This document shows positions 18,487 to 26,440 of a stretch of 64,000 bases of DNA, piece after piece. Below the pieces are notes generated by a model, which saw only the letters and a list, made by a program, of their open reading frames with translations, made no database searches and was not told where the DNA came from. The translations under genes and the position numbers were made by a program. Source of the stretch: Hoylesella oralis ATCC 33269. Lineage in GTDB: Bacteria; Bacteroidota; Bacteroidia; Bacteroidales; Bacteroidaceae. Position 1 is the first letter of the stretch. Every line of letters begins with the position of its first letter. The stretch lies in contig NZ_GL833119.1 in NCBI RefSeq assembly GCF_000185145.2, forward strand, positions 744,001 through 808,000, read 5' to 3'.

Positions 18487-20984
18487 AACGACTGCTTGTT
18501 TTATTTTTTACCTTTATGCAAGTAGGCTCTATGTATGGGCAAGCGGAAATTTACGGTACGGTTGAAGACTCTCTTAGGTACGAACCGCTGGTAGGTGTAA
18601 CGATTGTATTGTATCGAAATCGTAGGCCTGTTTCTTTTACCTGTTCCGGTGAAATGGGGAATTTTAGATTGCCGGTGCAGATATTGCTGCCTGATGATAC
18701 GCTTCAGGCATCGTTCCTCGGCTATAAGAAAAAGCGAATGGCGATTGCAGGGACTAAGGATGGGATAAAAATAAAGTTGGCACAAGAGACTTTCTCATTG
18801 AAAGAAGTGCAGGTGAATGCCGGGCGTATAACTGGTCTTCAGGATACGATTACATACGACTTGACGCGCTTTGCCGATGCACGTGATAACTCTTTGAAAG
18901 ACGTTTTGAAGAAATTGCCTGGTGTAGAGGTAAATAAAGAGGGACAGATCAGCTATAATGGAAAGACAATCAGTAGGTTTACCGTTGAAGGACTGGACCT
19001 TTCGGGCGGACGATATAATCAGATAAGCGATGCATTACGAGGAAAAGATGTAGAAAAAGCCCAATTCATCGAGCATGATCAGCCCATTAAAGCATTGCAG
19101 GGAAAGGTTCTTACAAACGATATTGCCCTGAATATCGGACTTAGAGAGTCTGCTCGAAACAAATTTTTGCCTACCTTGAAGCCTTATCTTTGTATAGGAG
19201 AACCCACCGGAATGGGCGGCGAAGCTAATATTTTGCAGATCGGAAAGAAAAAACAGATGATGTATAACCTTGTTTACGACCGTACCGGAGCTGATATTTT
19301 TGCACCTGCACGACTGTTGGCTGCATCGAATATCGAAGTTGCGTCTGCCGATTTGCCACAGTGGTTGGCCGTTCCAACGCTCATGGCCCCGATAGATGCG
19401 GGGCGTGTTCGGTTCAACACTTCACAGAAATACCAAATAAATAGAACTTCGAAAGTAAGGAATGGGACTGAATGGCGTATCTCTTCAGGATATTATCGCG
19501 AAGTTGTAAGGCAGACAACAACGGACTTTTCCAACTATTATTTAGAAGGTGCATCTCCGGTAAAAACCGATGAAATGGAGGATTTATTGCTAAAAACAGA
19601 CCGTTTGAATGTAGAGTTGGAATATAAAGTGAATACGGATAAGGTTTATGGGAACGATATTTTTCAGGCGAATATGAATAAGTCGGATGCGTTATCATGG
19701 CTGCAAAGTATCGTAAACGGTATGTTGCAGCAACACATGAAAGTACCGTCGATCAACGTATCTAATCGGCTTTACCGCATGATTGTTGGCGAAAAAACCT
19801 CTCTTTCCATACAATCGGTTTTGGATTATCATCATTCTGTTTCGCGTCTTTTTATTGATGATTTCTCACAGAAATTTAATACGAACTTGTGGCATACGGA
19901 TAATAATGTCGCTTGGTTATTCAGGCATCGCTTTATTACCCACCGATATATGGCGGGATTTGCGGCAGAGAACCTTTTCGTAGTGGCCAATTATCCCCGA
20001 TATGCAGTTTATTTTACGCCCTTGTGGCAGTATCGTAGGGAAAACGTTACAGTGTCTTTGCAGTCGCGTATGGCGTATGAAAGTTTGACATGGCAGCGCT
20101 ATTCCGCCTTTCTTTTCCGTCCCCACCTTTCTTTGAATGTTAAGAAAGGGTATCATGGTGAGTGGTTTATTTCTGCATATTATAATGAAAATATCGATGA
20201 AACGGGCAATTTTGCCTTATCGGAATACCGGTCCGACTACCGTACAACATACGGAAACGAGGGTTTTGTTCCTCAAATGCGCCAATTAGGTTCTTATGTT
20301 GCCTACTATTACAAGCGTCCTGTGCATGAACTTTTTGGTAATGTAAGTGTGTCGGCATCACGCTCTTGGTGCAATACCTTGACCGATTTGCAAATACGGA
20401 ACGGCTTCTATCGGTATAATATGTACCGATTGAACAACCGGTTTTCTACATTTAGCGCAAAAGGCGTTATATCCAAAGGGTTCTTCAGATTACATGCGAA
20501 AATGAAATTAGGTGTGTCTTACGATTATAGCAGTGGGAACCAATCGTCTTCGAGGGCTTTATTGCGTTATTATTCCCATGTTGTAAGCCTGCAACCCGAT
20601 ATGGAGTTTTCACCAAAATGGTGTGCATTGAGTTATTCGGGTAGCTTTACATGGAGCCGTTCTCAAATAGATAATGCCGATATGTCTGCACTTTTAAATT
20701 GTCGTCAAAGCATTGTACTTACGAAAACTTTGTCGAATATCGATATTAGTTTGTCGGCAGTTCATTATTATAACGAGCTGCAAGAGAGTAATAATATAAA
20801 CACTATGTTGGCCGATGTGTCGGTTGTATGGAGATTGAAGAAAGTAAGATTGTCGATGGAATGGCGGAATATCTTCAATAAAACCCATTATGCAGTTACC
20901 TATTACAATGCCGTAAGTTCATCGACGAGCCGGTATGTACTTCGTCCGAGGGAGCTCTTGGCGTCTTGTCAAATTACACTATAG
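18483..20984 (+). CDS. TonB-dependent receptor with CarboxypepD_reg-like N-terminal domain
   Basis: An 833-aa outer-membrane receptor. A signal peptide (about 1-19) is followed by a carboxypeptidase-regulatory-like beta-sandwich (about 21-100), a plug-like region (LKDVLKKLPGVEVNKEGQIS, about 140-230) and a beta-barrel ending in a hydrophobic aromatic-poor strand. Smaller than SusC and without a SusD partner; it is paired instead with the GLPGLI gene in front. The substrate is unknown. Its last 150 bases are one half of the repeat that recurs at 26182, and its stop overlaps the tail of a truncated dgt copy on the other strand. Confidence 0.85.
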   Translation: MKRLLVLFFTFMQVGSMYGQAEIYGTVEDSLRYEPLVGVTIVLYRNRRPVSFTCSGEMGNFRLPVQILLPDDTLQASFLGYKKKRMAIAGTKDGIKIKLAQETFSLKEVQVNAGRITGLQDTITYDLTRFADARDNSLKDVLKKLPGVEVNKEGQISYNGKTISRFTVEGLDLSGGRYNQISDALRGKDVEKAQFIEHDQPIKALQGKVLTNDIALNIGLRESARNKFLPTLKPYLCIGEPTGMGGEANILQIGKKKQMMYNLVYDRTGADIFAPARLLAASNIEVASADLPQWLAVPTLMAPIDAGRVRFNTSQKYQINRTSKVRNGTEWRISSGYYREVVRQTTTDFSNYYLEGASPVKTDEMEDLLLKTDRLNVELEYKVNTDKVYGNDIFQANMNKSDALSWLQSIVNGMLQQHMKVPSINVSNRLYRMIVGEKTSLSIQSVLDYHHSVSRLFIDDFSQKFNTNLWHTDNNVAWLFRHRFITHRYMAGFAAENLFVVANYPRYAVYFTPLWQYRRENVTVSLQSRMAYESLTWQRYSAFLFRPHLSLNVKKGYHGEWFISAYYNENIDETGNFALSEYRSDYRTTYGNEGFVPQMRQLGSYVAYYYKRPVHELFGNVSVSASRSWCNTLTDLQIRNGFYRYNMYRLNNRFSTFSAKGVISKGFFRLHAKMKLGVSYDYSSGNQSSSRALLRYYSHVVSLQPDMEFSPKWCALSYSGSFTWSRSQIDNADMSALLNCRQSIVLTKTLSNIDISLSAVHYYNELQESNNINTMLADVSVVWRLKKVRLSMEWRNIFNKTHYAVTYYNAVSSSTSRYVLRPRELLASCQITL

Positions 20985-21090
20985 GCAACGAAATGCCATT
21001 GATTTTTTGGTAGATGTCGAGTGCGTAGATATCTGTCATGCCACTTATGTAGTCTATAACCGCCATTATGCGGGTTTCCAAGTCATTGCT
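20833..21090. repeat. Direct repeat copy A flanking the AT-rich island
   Basis: This 258-bp segment (receptor 3' end plus dgt 3' end) recurs at 26182-26440 in the same orientation. My manual alignment gives about 16 substitutions and one 1-base indel, roughly 94% identity. A weaker match extends about 25 bases further upstream (from 20808). Here the receptor side is intact and the dgt side is truncated. Confidence 0.93.
20974..21090 (-). pseudogene. Truncated 3' end of dgt (second copy)
   Basis: The minus strand encodes the last 38 residues of dGTP triphosphohydrolase (SNDLETRIMAVIDYISGMT onward to LPIV and stop), identical in protein to the tail of the full gene at 26324. The four base differences within it are all silent. 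No upstream coding part exists, so it cannot make an enzyme. It marks the left junction of the inserted island. Confidence 0.92.
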
Positions 21091-21272
21091 TATTCATATT
21101 TAGAGAATAAAGATATTCTTTAAACAACGGGATTTCTTCGGTAATTTAGTAAATATCTATATGGATATCGCATAATGTTTTTATTAAATATATATAATTT
21201 TCCGATAAAAAAGGCTTTAAAAATTGGCAGTATTATTCTTTTTTCTATAATATTCGCAACAAATCTACCAAT

Positions 21273-21929
21273 ATGGGAACTAAGTTGTTTATCCAACAAA
21301 ACAAAGAGTGGAAAGAACTGTTTTGGCCTTTCATGTCATCTGTGTGCTTGTATTTTATATCATTATATATTGAATTATCTAAAATTTTTACCGATAATTT
21401 TTACCTTTCAAACTATTATACGGACTCAAAGGAGCAACTTTTATCTCTCATTGAAAGTGAACGTTCTAACGATTGGCTGAATTTTGTCTATGTTCCTATA
21501 TATGTTATATTATTGGCGGGCGTTATTTCTATTTTATTATATATTCTATTAGTAGTTCTTAATAGACCACAAAAATATCTTGTATGTTTGAAAATCGGAT
21601 TACTAGCTCAATCTGTGTATGCCGTGAATTATTTTATTACTGTAATATTAAAATGGTTACATTTCTTGTCTTTTGATGCAACAAATGTTAATGATGTATA
21701 TACATACCAGTCATTACTGGCATTGACTGGCTATCGTAAAATACCGGAGTGGGCATGGTATTTCGTTGCAAAAGGTAATATAACAGAATTAATTTTTTTG
21801 ATAGTCTTGATTTTACTTATCCACTATATATTAAACCTAACTTGGATGAAATCTATATTTTTATCGACACTTATTCAGGGAATAATCCTATTAGGAGGAG
21901 GTCTTATTTATATCTATTCTTTATTTTAA
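21273..21929 (+). CDS. Unknown polytopic membrane protein of the peptide island
   Basis: I do not recognise a family. The 218-aa product has four to five hydrophobic helices (about 20-36, 78-100, 112-132, 168-190, 195-215) and an extracytoplasmic-looking stretch between the first two. The start is uncertain: there is no clear ribosome-binding site, and a different frame just upstream (from 21175) encodes another helix-like segment, so a frameshift or sequencing slip near 21270 could have removed an N-terminal helix. Its place as first gene of the cassette and membrane location make it one candidate for self-immunity. Confidence 0.6.
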   Translation: MGTKLFIQQNKEWKELFWPFMSSVCLYFISLYIELSKIFTDNFYLSNYYTDSKEQLLSLIESERSNDWLNFVYVPIYVILLAGVISILLYILLVVLNRPQKYLVCLKIGLLAQSVYAVNYFITVILKWLHFLSFDATNVNDVYTYQSLLALTGYRKIPEWAWYFVAKGNITELIFLIVLILLIHYILNLTWMKSIFLSTLIQGIILLGGGLIYIYSLF

Positions 21930-21934
21930 AGCGT

Positions 21935-22834
21935 ATGAAAAATAGATTTTTAGTGCTTTTTTTAAGTTTGTTATGGATTATGCAGATGCATTCACAATAT
22001 CTTTATCTATTGGATAAAGATACAAAGTCGCCTGTTTCTTATGTTACTATAGAGTTACCAAATGGAGATAGATATTATTCTGATGAAAATGGGAAATTAG
22101 GGATACCAAACGGAATAGCATTTTTAAAGTGCTCGCATATTTGCTATAAGGATACTATCATATACATAAAGCAACTCAAAGGCAACAAAGTGTACTTAAC
22201 ACAATATGCACATAAGTTAGGAAACATAACTATTAGTGCCAAGAATAAAAAGATAAAAACTAAGGAATTAGGTTATACGAATGGTAAAAGCCTGCATAGC
22301 CATGGAGGAAAAAATGGCTTTATGATGGCTGTTTATATTCCTGCAGATGCCAATAAGAATAAGAACGAGTATATACAGGCTATAACGGCAGATATTGTTT
22401 ATGACGATAAAATGAAATTAAAGGGAGGAAATGTCTATACCGGAGAAGTGAGATTTGACTTACGCAAGCCAGACACAGCACAAGGCATTATGCCCGGCAA
22501 CATCTCACTTATTGGTGGTGGAAAGATTTACAATGGTAAAAAGAAGACGGGAAAAAAGATAATAAAGTTAGACTATCCTATCATCTTTCCAAAGGAGGGC
22601 TTATTTGTTATTATAGAATGGATTTATCCCTATAAAATGAACGATAAAGACCTACTTGATCCACATATTCGTACAACAGCTTCTTCGAATAAGGACAATA
22701 CATGGATATTGTGGAAAAGTAATAATTGGAAATGGACACCAGAATGTCAAGATAAAGGTATTCTACATATTAGAAATACTTATTTAAAAGGGAAAATTTT
22801 GAATGCAAAACTTGGAGTAATTATTAGTGAATGA
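21935..22834 (+). CDS. Exported protein with carboxypeptidase-regulatory-like domain, island gene 2
   Basis: A 299-aa protein beginning MKNRFLVLFLSLLWIMQMHSQ, a signal peptide that sets the start at ATG 21935, five bases after the previous stop. Residues about 21-95 (LDKDTKSPVSYVTIELPNGD onward) look like a CarboxypepD_reg-type beta-sandwich, as in N-termini of TonB receptors, but no barrel follows. The remaining 200 residues are basic and match no family I know. It is likely periplasmic or outer-membrane associated and may serve transit of, or protection from, the peptide. Confidence 0.7.
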   Translation: MKNRFLVLFLSLLWIMQMHSQYLYLLDKDTKSPVSYVTIELPNGDRYYSDENGKLGIPNGIAFLKCSHICYKDTIIYIKQLKGNKVYLTQYAHKLGNITISAKNKKIKTKELGYTNGKSLHSHGGKNGFMMAVYIPADANKNKNEYIQAITADIVYDDKMKLKGGNVYTGEVRFDLRKPDTAQGIMPGNISLIGGGKIYNGKKKTGKKIIKLDYPIIFPKEGLFVIIEWIYPYKMNDKDLLDPHIRTTASSNKDNTWILWKSNNWKWTPECQDKGILHIRNTYLKGKILNAKLGVIISE

Positions 22835-22877
22835 AACCTACCATAGTGGTAGCAATATTTAATAAAAATCAACTATT

Positions 22878-23042
22878 ATGAAAAAATTAAGCTTTGAAGA
22901 GATGTCACGTATCAGTGGTGGCAAGTTTATTGGTACAAAAGTTAGGCGTGGACCTTGTTTTGAAGGCTCACGATACGTTGAGAGAGAGTTCTATTTCCTC
23001 TGGATTAAGTTCCACCAATCATTGCAGACAGAACCTTGTTAA
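22878..23042 (+). CDS. Double-glycine leader peptide precursor (bacteriocin- or signal-like)
   Basis: A 54-aa ORF. The leader MKKLSFEEMSRISGG has the LSxEEMxxIxGG pattern recognised by C39-peptidase exporters; cleavage after Gly15 would leave a 39-residue peptide with two Cys (27 and 54), net charge about +3 and an aromatic core (FYFLWIKF). The cysteines could form one disulfide ring; a thioredoxin-like gene follows. I know no characterised peptide with this mature sequence. A strong hairpin terminator lies nine bases after the stop. A 6-bp hairpin (22838-22852) precedes the gene. Confidence 0.88.
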   Translation: MKKLSFEEMSRISGGKFIGTKVRRGPCFEGSRYVEREFYFLWIKFHQSLQTEPC

Positions 23043-23050
23043 GGATTAAT

Positions 23051-23083
23051 AGGAGGGCTGTTATACACGGCCCTCCTTTTTAT
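23051..23083 (+). terminator. Terminator/attenuator after the peptide gene
   Basis: An 11-bp GC-rich stem (AGGAGGGCTGT with ACGGCCCTCCT, one T-G wobble), 5-base loop and a T-rich tail, standing out in AT-rich DNA. Placed between the peptide gene and the export genes, it should make the peptide message more abundant than the exporter message. Confidence 0.85.
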
Positions 23084-23094
23084 TCAAAAATAAA

Positions 23095-23652
23095 ATGGAA
23101 AAAAAGTATGCAATTATAATTCTTACCGTATTATCTATTTCTATTTTTATTATAGGAATGATGTTGGTAAAAAGTAAAAAAACGGAAGAGCGTAAAATGT
23201 CCGAAATTCTAAAAAGAATATGCCTTTCATATAAAATCGACGATAACATAAAAGACTATTTGTTATTATTCGTAAATCCAGAATGTGAAGAATGTCAAAA
23301 AGAAATGGCATTTTTAAGTTTGAATAAGGAAAAAATTATAAACCGATACCATGTATTTATCTTTTCAGATGTATCGGAAAAAGAATTATATAAGTTTTCT
23401 GACAAATATCAACTTAATATTTCTGAGTTCAGATTCATTGCAGATGAAAAGCTTGATTTCTACATTCAATTTGATATAATCAAGCAACCTACATGCCTTA
23501 TTTTCAATAATGAAAGAAGATTTATTCAAAGACTTACAGGTAGATTAATGAATATTAAGCAACTATTTATTAAAAAATGGAAATACATCAAATTAAAAAG
23601 ATATTTGTTCGTCAACAGGATGAAACAGACTGTGGGGCCGCGTGTCTTTTGA
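23095..23652 (+). CDS. Membrane-anchored thioredoxin-like protein of the peptide island
   Basis: A 185-aa protein with an N-terminal membrane helix (about 5-24) and a periplasmic thioredoxin-like domain. The redox motif is Cys64-Glu-Glu-Cys67 in NPECEECQ, and the cis-Pro loop is KQPTCLIF. Proteins of this type often accompany peptide exporters in Bacteroidetes; here the job is likely formation or repair of the disulfide in the two-Cys peptide. Its last 25 codons overlap the exporter gene in another frame, and that tail is basic and unlike the fold, so the natural end may have shifted. Confidence 0.78.
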   Translation: MEKKYAIIILTVLSISIFIIGMMLVKSKKTEERKMSEILKRICLSYKIDDNIKDYLLLFVNPECEECQKEMAFLSLNKEKIINRYHVFIFSDVSEKELYKFSDKYQLNISEFRFIADEKLDFYIQFDIIKQPTCLIFNNERRFIQRLTGRLMNIKQLFIKKWKYIKLKRYLFVNRMKQTVGPRVF

Positions 23653-25706
23653 TGATTGTAAGATATTTTGGAGGATATTGTAGTATAGATCATATTAGAA
23701 GGCGTTGTGGTACTAGTATCTATGGTACAACTTTACTCGGTATATATCAGGCTGCACAAGAATTTGGATTTGATGTAGAAGGACAACAGATAGATATAGA
23801 AATATTAAAAAAGAAAAGAAATCCAACAATACTACATGTAAATATTCATTCAGTTGAACACTTTGTCGTCTTTTTCGGTTATGATGGAAATAAATTTATT
23901 ATAGCAGACCCAGCGATAGGAGTCGACCGCTATTCTTGCTCTGATTTAGAAAAAATATGGAAAACACATACATGTTTAGATGTTAATAAAGGTACTACAT
24001 ACATATTTAATACAAATTTAAATAATCGTCCACTGATTTTCTTTTATAATTTACTTAAAGACGATTTTAGCTTTATTTCTATTGCGGTACTATTAGGATT
24101 TCTTATCTCTACACTGAGTATTGCCGTTGCTGTATTTTCACAAAAGCTAATAGATGATATTATTCCAAAATCTGATTTTTCTTTTGCCATACTTGGATTG
24201 TCTACTTTCCTATTTATTCTTTTATTTAGGGTTGCTTTTGATTCTATAAGACAATACATTATAACTTTGCAAGGAATAAATTTTTCCAAACGTCTCATAG
24301 AAAAATTCTATAATCATTTACTGAAACTTCCTAAAATATTTTACGCCACGAGAAGTATTGGAGATATGACCACGCGGCTAAATGATACATTACGAATACA
24401 GTCTGTTATAAAAGAAATTATTAATAATGTTATCAGTGATGTGCTAATAAGTATTGTCGCATTAATTACTTTATTCTATTATTCGAAATTAATAGGTTGG
24501 CTTATGCTGGTAATTTTACCGCTTCTCTTTTTCCTCCTTTTAATTTATAAAAAGAAAATTGTAAAGAGACAAAGGAGCGTAATGGTGGAAAGGGCAAACT
24601 ACAATACTAATTTTATACATAGTTTAACAGGTTTAGATACAATAAAGGTTTTATCTGGAGAAGATCATTTTGCTTCTTTAAACAAACGACTATTCAGTAA
24701 TTATCAAAAGTCTATTTTATTATTGAATACTGTTCAGATAAAATTATCGGCAAAAATGGGGACGCTCAATTCTTTCATATTCGTTATTCTAATAGGAATT
24801 GGAGTAAAACTTATACTAAACGATACATTGAAGATAGGTATGTTATTTGCCATAATGATGCTTATTGAAAATGCAATGCAGTCTACTATAAATCTTGCTA
24901 TGTATGCAATTCCGATACAAGAAGCTAAAATTGCATTTGAACGTATGTATGAATTTATATCAATAGAAAAAGAGAAAGAGAATAATAAAAATGAACTCTT
25001 CTCAATTGAAAATATACATTTTGCCAATGTCTCATTTGCATTTCCGGGAGGACCTGCCATTTTTAAAAAAATATCTATTACTTTCTATAAAGGAAGTTTA
25101 AATTACATTACGGGTGATAATGGATGTGGTAAATCAACTTTATGTAGTTTGTTAGCAAAGTTTTATTTTCCAAATTCCGGAGAAATTATAATCAATAATA
25201 AAACTGATATAAGAGATATTTCATTGAAAAAATGGAGGGAATGTATAGGAATATTACCACAAGAGTCTTTTATCTTTAACGGAACTTTAATGGATAATCT
25301 GTTATTAGGTAATAGTAATATAAAACAAGAAGAAGTTATTACTTTTTGTAAAGATATGAAAGTAAGTGATTTTTTCTATAATTTTCCACAGGGTTTCAAT
25401 ACTTTTGTAGGGGAAGGTGGCATAAAATTATCTGGAGGACAAAAACAATTAGTATCCTTAATACGTCTATTATTGAGGAAAAGTTATGCCTATATATTGG
25501 ACGAACCTACCTCTGCAATGGATACAAAAATGAAAAATAAAACAATGGAATTTCTTTTACAAATAAAAGAACATAAACTTATAATAGTTATTTCCCATGA
25601 ACAGAAATATCTTTCTAATTATTTTGATCATTTTTATTTAATACAAAATGGATATATAAAAGAAATTTCTATTTCCGACTTAGAGTTTAGATATAGTAAT
25701 AATTAG
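23577..25706 (+). CDS. Peptidase-containing ABC transporter (C39 peptidase, PCAT)
   Basis: A 709-aa exporter that cuts double-glycine leaders and pumps the mature peptide out. The C39 peptidase domain (about 1-130) has the catalytic Cys19 in QQDETDCGAACL, His95 (EHFVVFFG) and Asp111 (ADPA). Six membrane helices span about 155-430. The ATPase domain has Walker A GDNGCGKST (about 512-519), signature LSGGQ (about 617), Walker B YILDEP and the H-loop His in VISHEQ. All catalytic residues are present. Start ATG 23577 overlaps the previous gene by 76 bases; it is needed to keep the conserved N-terminus. No HlyD-type adaptor is encoded nearby. Confidence 0.95.
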   Translation: MEIHQIKKIFVRQQDETDCGAACLLMIVRYFGGYCSIDHIRRRCGTSIYGTTLLGIYQAAQEFGFDVEGQQIDIEILKKKRNPTILHVNIHSVEHFVVFFGYDGNKFIIADPAIGVDRYSCSDLEKIWKTHTCLDVNKGTTYIFNTNLNNRPLIFFYNLLKDDFSFISIAVLLGFLISTLSIAVAVFSQKLIDDIIPKSDFSFAILGLSTFLFILLFRVAFDSIRQYIITLQGINFSKRLIEKFYNHLLKLPKIFYATRSIGDMTTRLNDTLRIQSVIKEIINNVISDVLISIVALITLFYYSKLIGWLMLVILPLLFFLLLIYKKKIVKRQRSVMVERANYNTNFIHSLTGLDTIKVLSGEDHFASLNKRLFSNYQKSILLLNTVQIKLSAKMGTLNSFIFVILIGIGVKLILNDTLKIGMLFAIMMLIENAMQSTINLAMYAIPIQEAKIAFERMYEFISIEKEKENNKNELFSIENIHFANVSFAFPGGPAIFKKISITFYKGSLNYITGDNGCGKSTLCSLLAKFYFPNSGEIIINNKTDIRDISLKKWRECIGILPQESFIFNGTLMDNLLLGNSNIKQEEVITFCKDMKVSDFFYNFPQGFNTFVGEGGIKLSGGQKQLVSLIRLLLRKSYAYILDEPTSAMDTKMKNKTMEFLLQIKEHKLIIVISHEQKYLSNYFDHFYLIQNGYIKEISISDLEFRYSNN

Positions 25707-26157
25707 TATTTGGAAATATACATAAAATAAAGAGAATTGCAGTAAATAACACCGTTTTTAAATGGAAAAACATAGAATGTATATTGTTTGTCATTTTGTC
25801 ATTATTCTTTTAAAAATCAGGTTGTTATTTAAATACAAATTTCTTAGATGTGGTAGTTTGGTATTAATATAATTAAAATTCCATATATCAAGTATTCTGA
25901 AAATATTGTTCTTTCTTCATACTATAATGGTATACGCCTTATATATCTAAATTGTATCTTCTATATAAAATATGTTTATGCTAATTAAAGAGTAGGTATA
26001 AAGCCGATAGAAATCATGTCTGTGCAATATTACTATCATTCTTTTTGTTTCAATATTTATCATATTGATTCTGTATTCTATAAGATTTCCTTCGTTATCA
26101 CTATATGAAAGGAGAAAAAAGAATGTATGATAATGTGTACATCCAGAGGAGGTGTTT
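25707..26157. other. AT-rich tail of the island, no convincing gene
   Basis: About 450 bp between the exporter stop and the second repeat. Two short frames exist (36 aa on plus at 25762, 72 aa on minus at 25947), both low-complexity and without family features. I see no terminator with a T-run. It is probably a decaying remnant of the insertion. Confidence 0.5.
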
Positions 26158-26334
26158 TTGGCCAATGTGCAATCGTATCGCGATTGAAGAAAGTAAGATT
26201 GTCGATGGAATGGTGGAATATCTTCAATACCCCCCCATTATTCGGTGAGTTATTATAGTGCCGTAAGTTCATCGACGAGCCGGTATGTACTTCGTCCGAG
26301 GGAGCTCTTAGCGTCTTGTCAAATTACACTATAG
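26158..26334 (+). pseudogene. Remnant 3' end of a TonB receptor, frameshifted
   Basis: The segment aligns with the last ~175 bases of the receptor at 18483-20984. A 1-base gain in a run of seven Cs (26230-26236) and a likely 1-base loss near 26175 break the frame. Read in the corrected frame it gives HYSVSYYSAV where the intact gene has HYAVTYYNAV, so it derives from a diverged allele or paralog. It ends overlapping the full dgt gene. Confidence 0.85.
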
Positions 26335-26440
26335 GCAACGAAATGCCATTGATTTTTTGGTAGATGTCGAGTGCATAGATGTCTGTCATGCCGCTTATGT
26401 AGTCTATAACCGCCATTATGCGGGTTTCTAAGTCATTGCT
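26182..26440. repeat. Direct repeat copy B flanking the AT-rich island
   Basis: Partner of 20833-21090. Here the dgt side is intact and continues into the full gene while the receptor side is a frameshifted remnant, the mirror image of copy A. Confidence 0.93.

Larger units (their letters stand above)
21091..26181. mobile_element. AT-rich 5.1-kb inserted island carrying a GG-leader peptide and its exporter
   Basis: The segment lies between the two direct repeats, splits the receptor/dgt junction, and is far richer in A+T than the flanking genes over its whole length. It has five genes in one direction and no integrase, transposase or inverted terminal repeat. The structure (homologous direct repeats made of host sequence) is what single-crossover integration of a circle carrying that host segment would leave; this is inference. 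Confidence 0.75.

Noticed and set aside
25947..26165. 72-aa minus-strand ORF in the island tail
   Set aside because: Low-complexity AT-rich frame crossing the repeat boundary region; no start context or family resemblance.
21091..26181. Classical transposon or integrative element
   Set aside because: No transposase, integrase, mobilisation gene, terminal inverted repeat or short target duplication was seen; the flanking repeats consist of host gene sequence.
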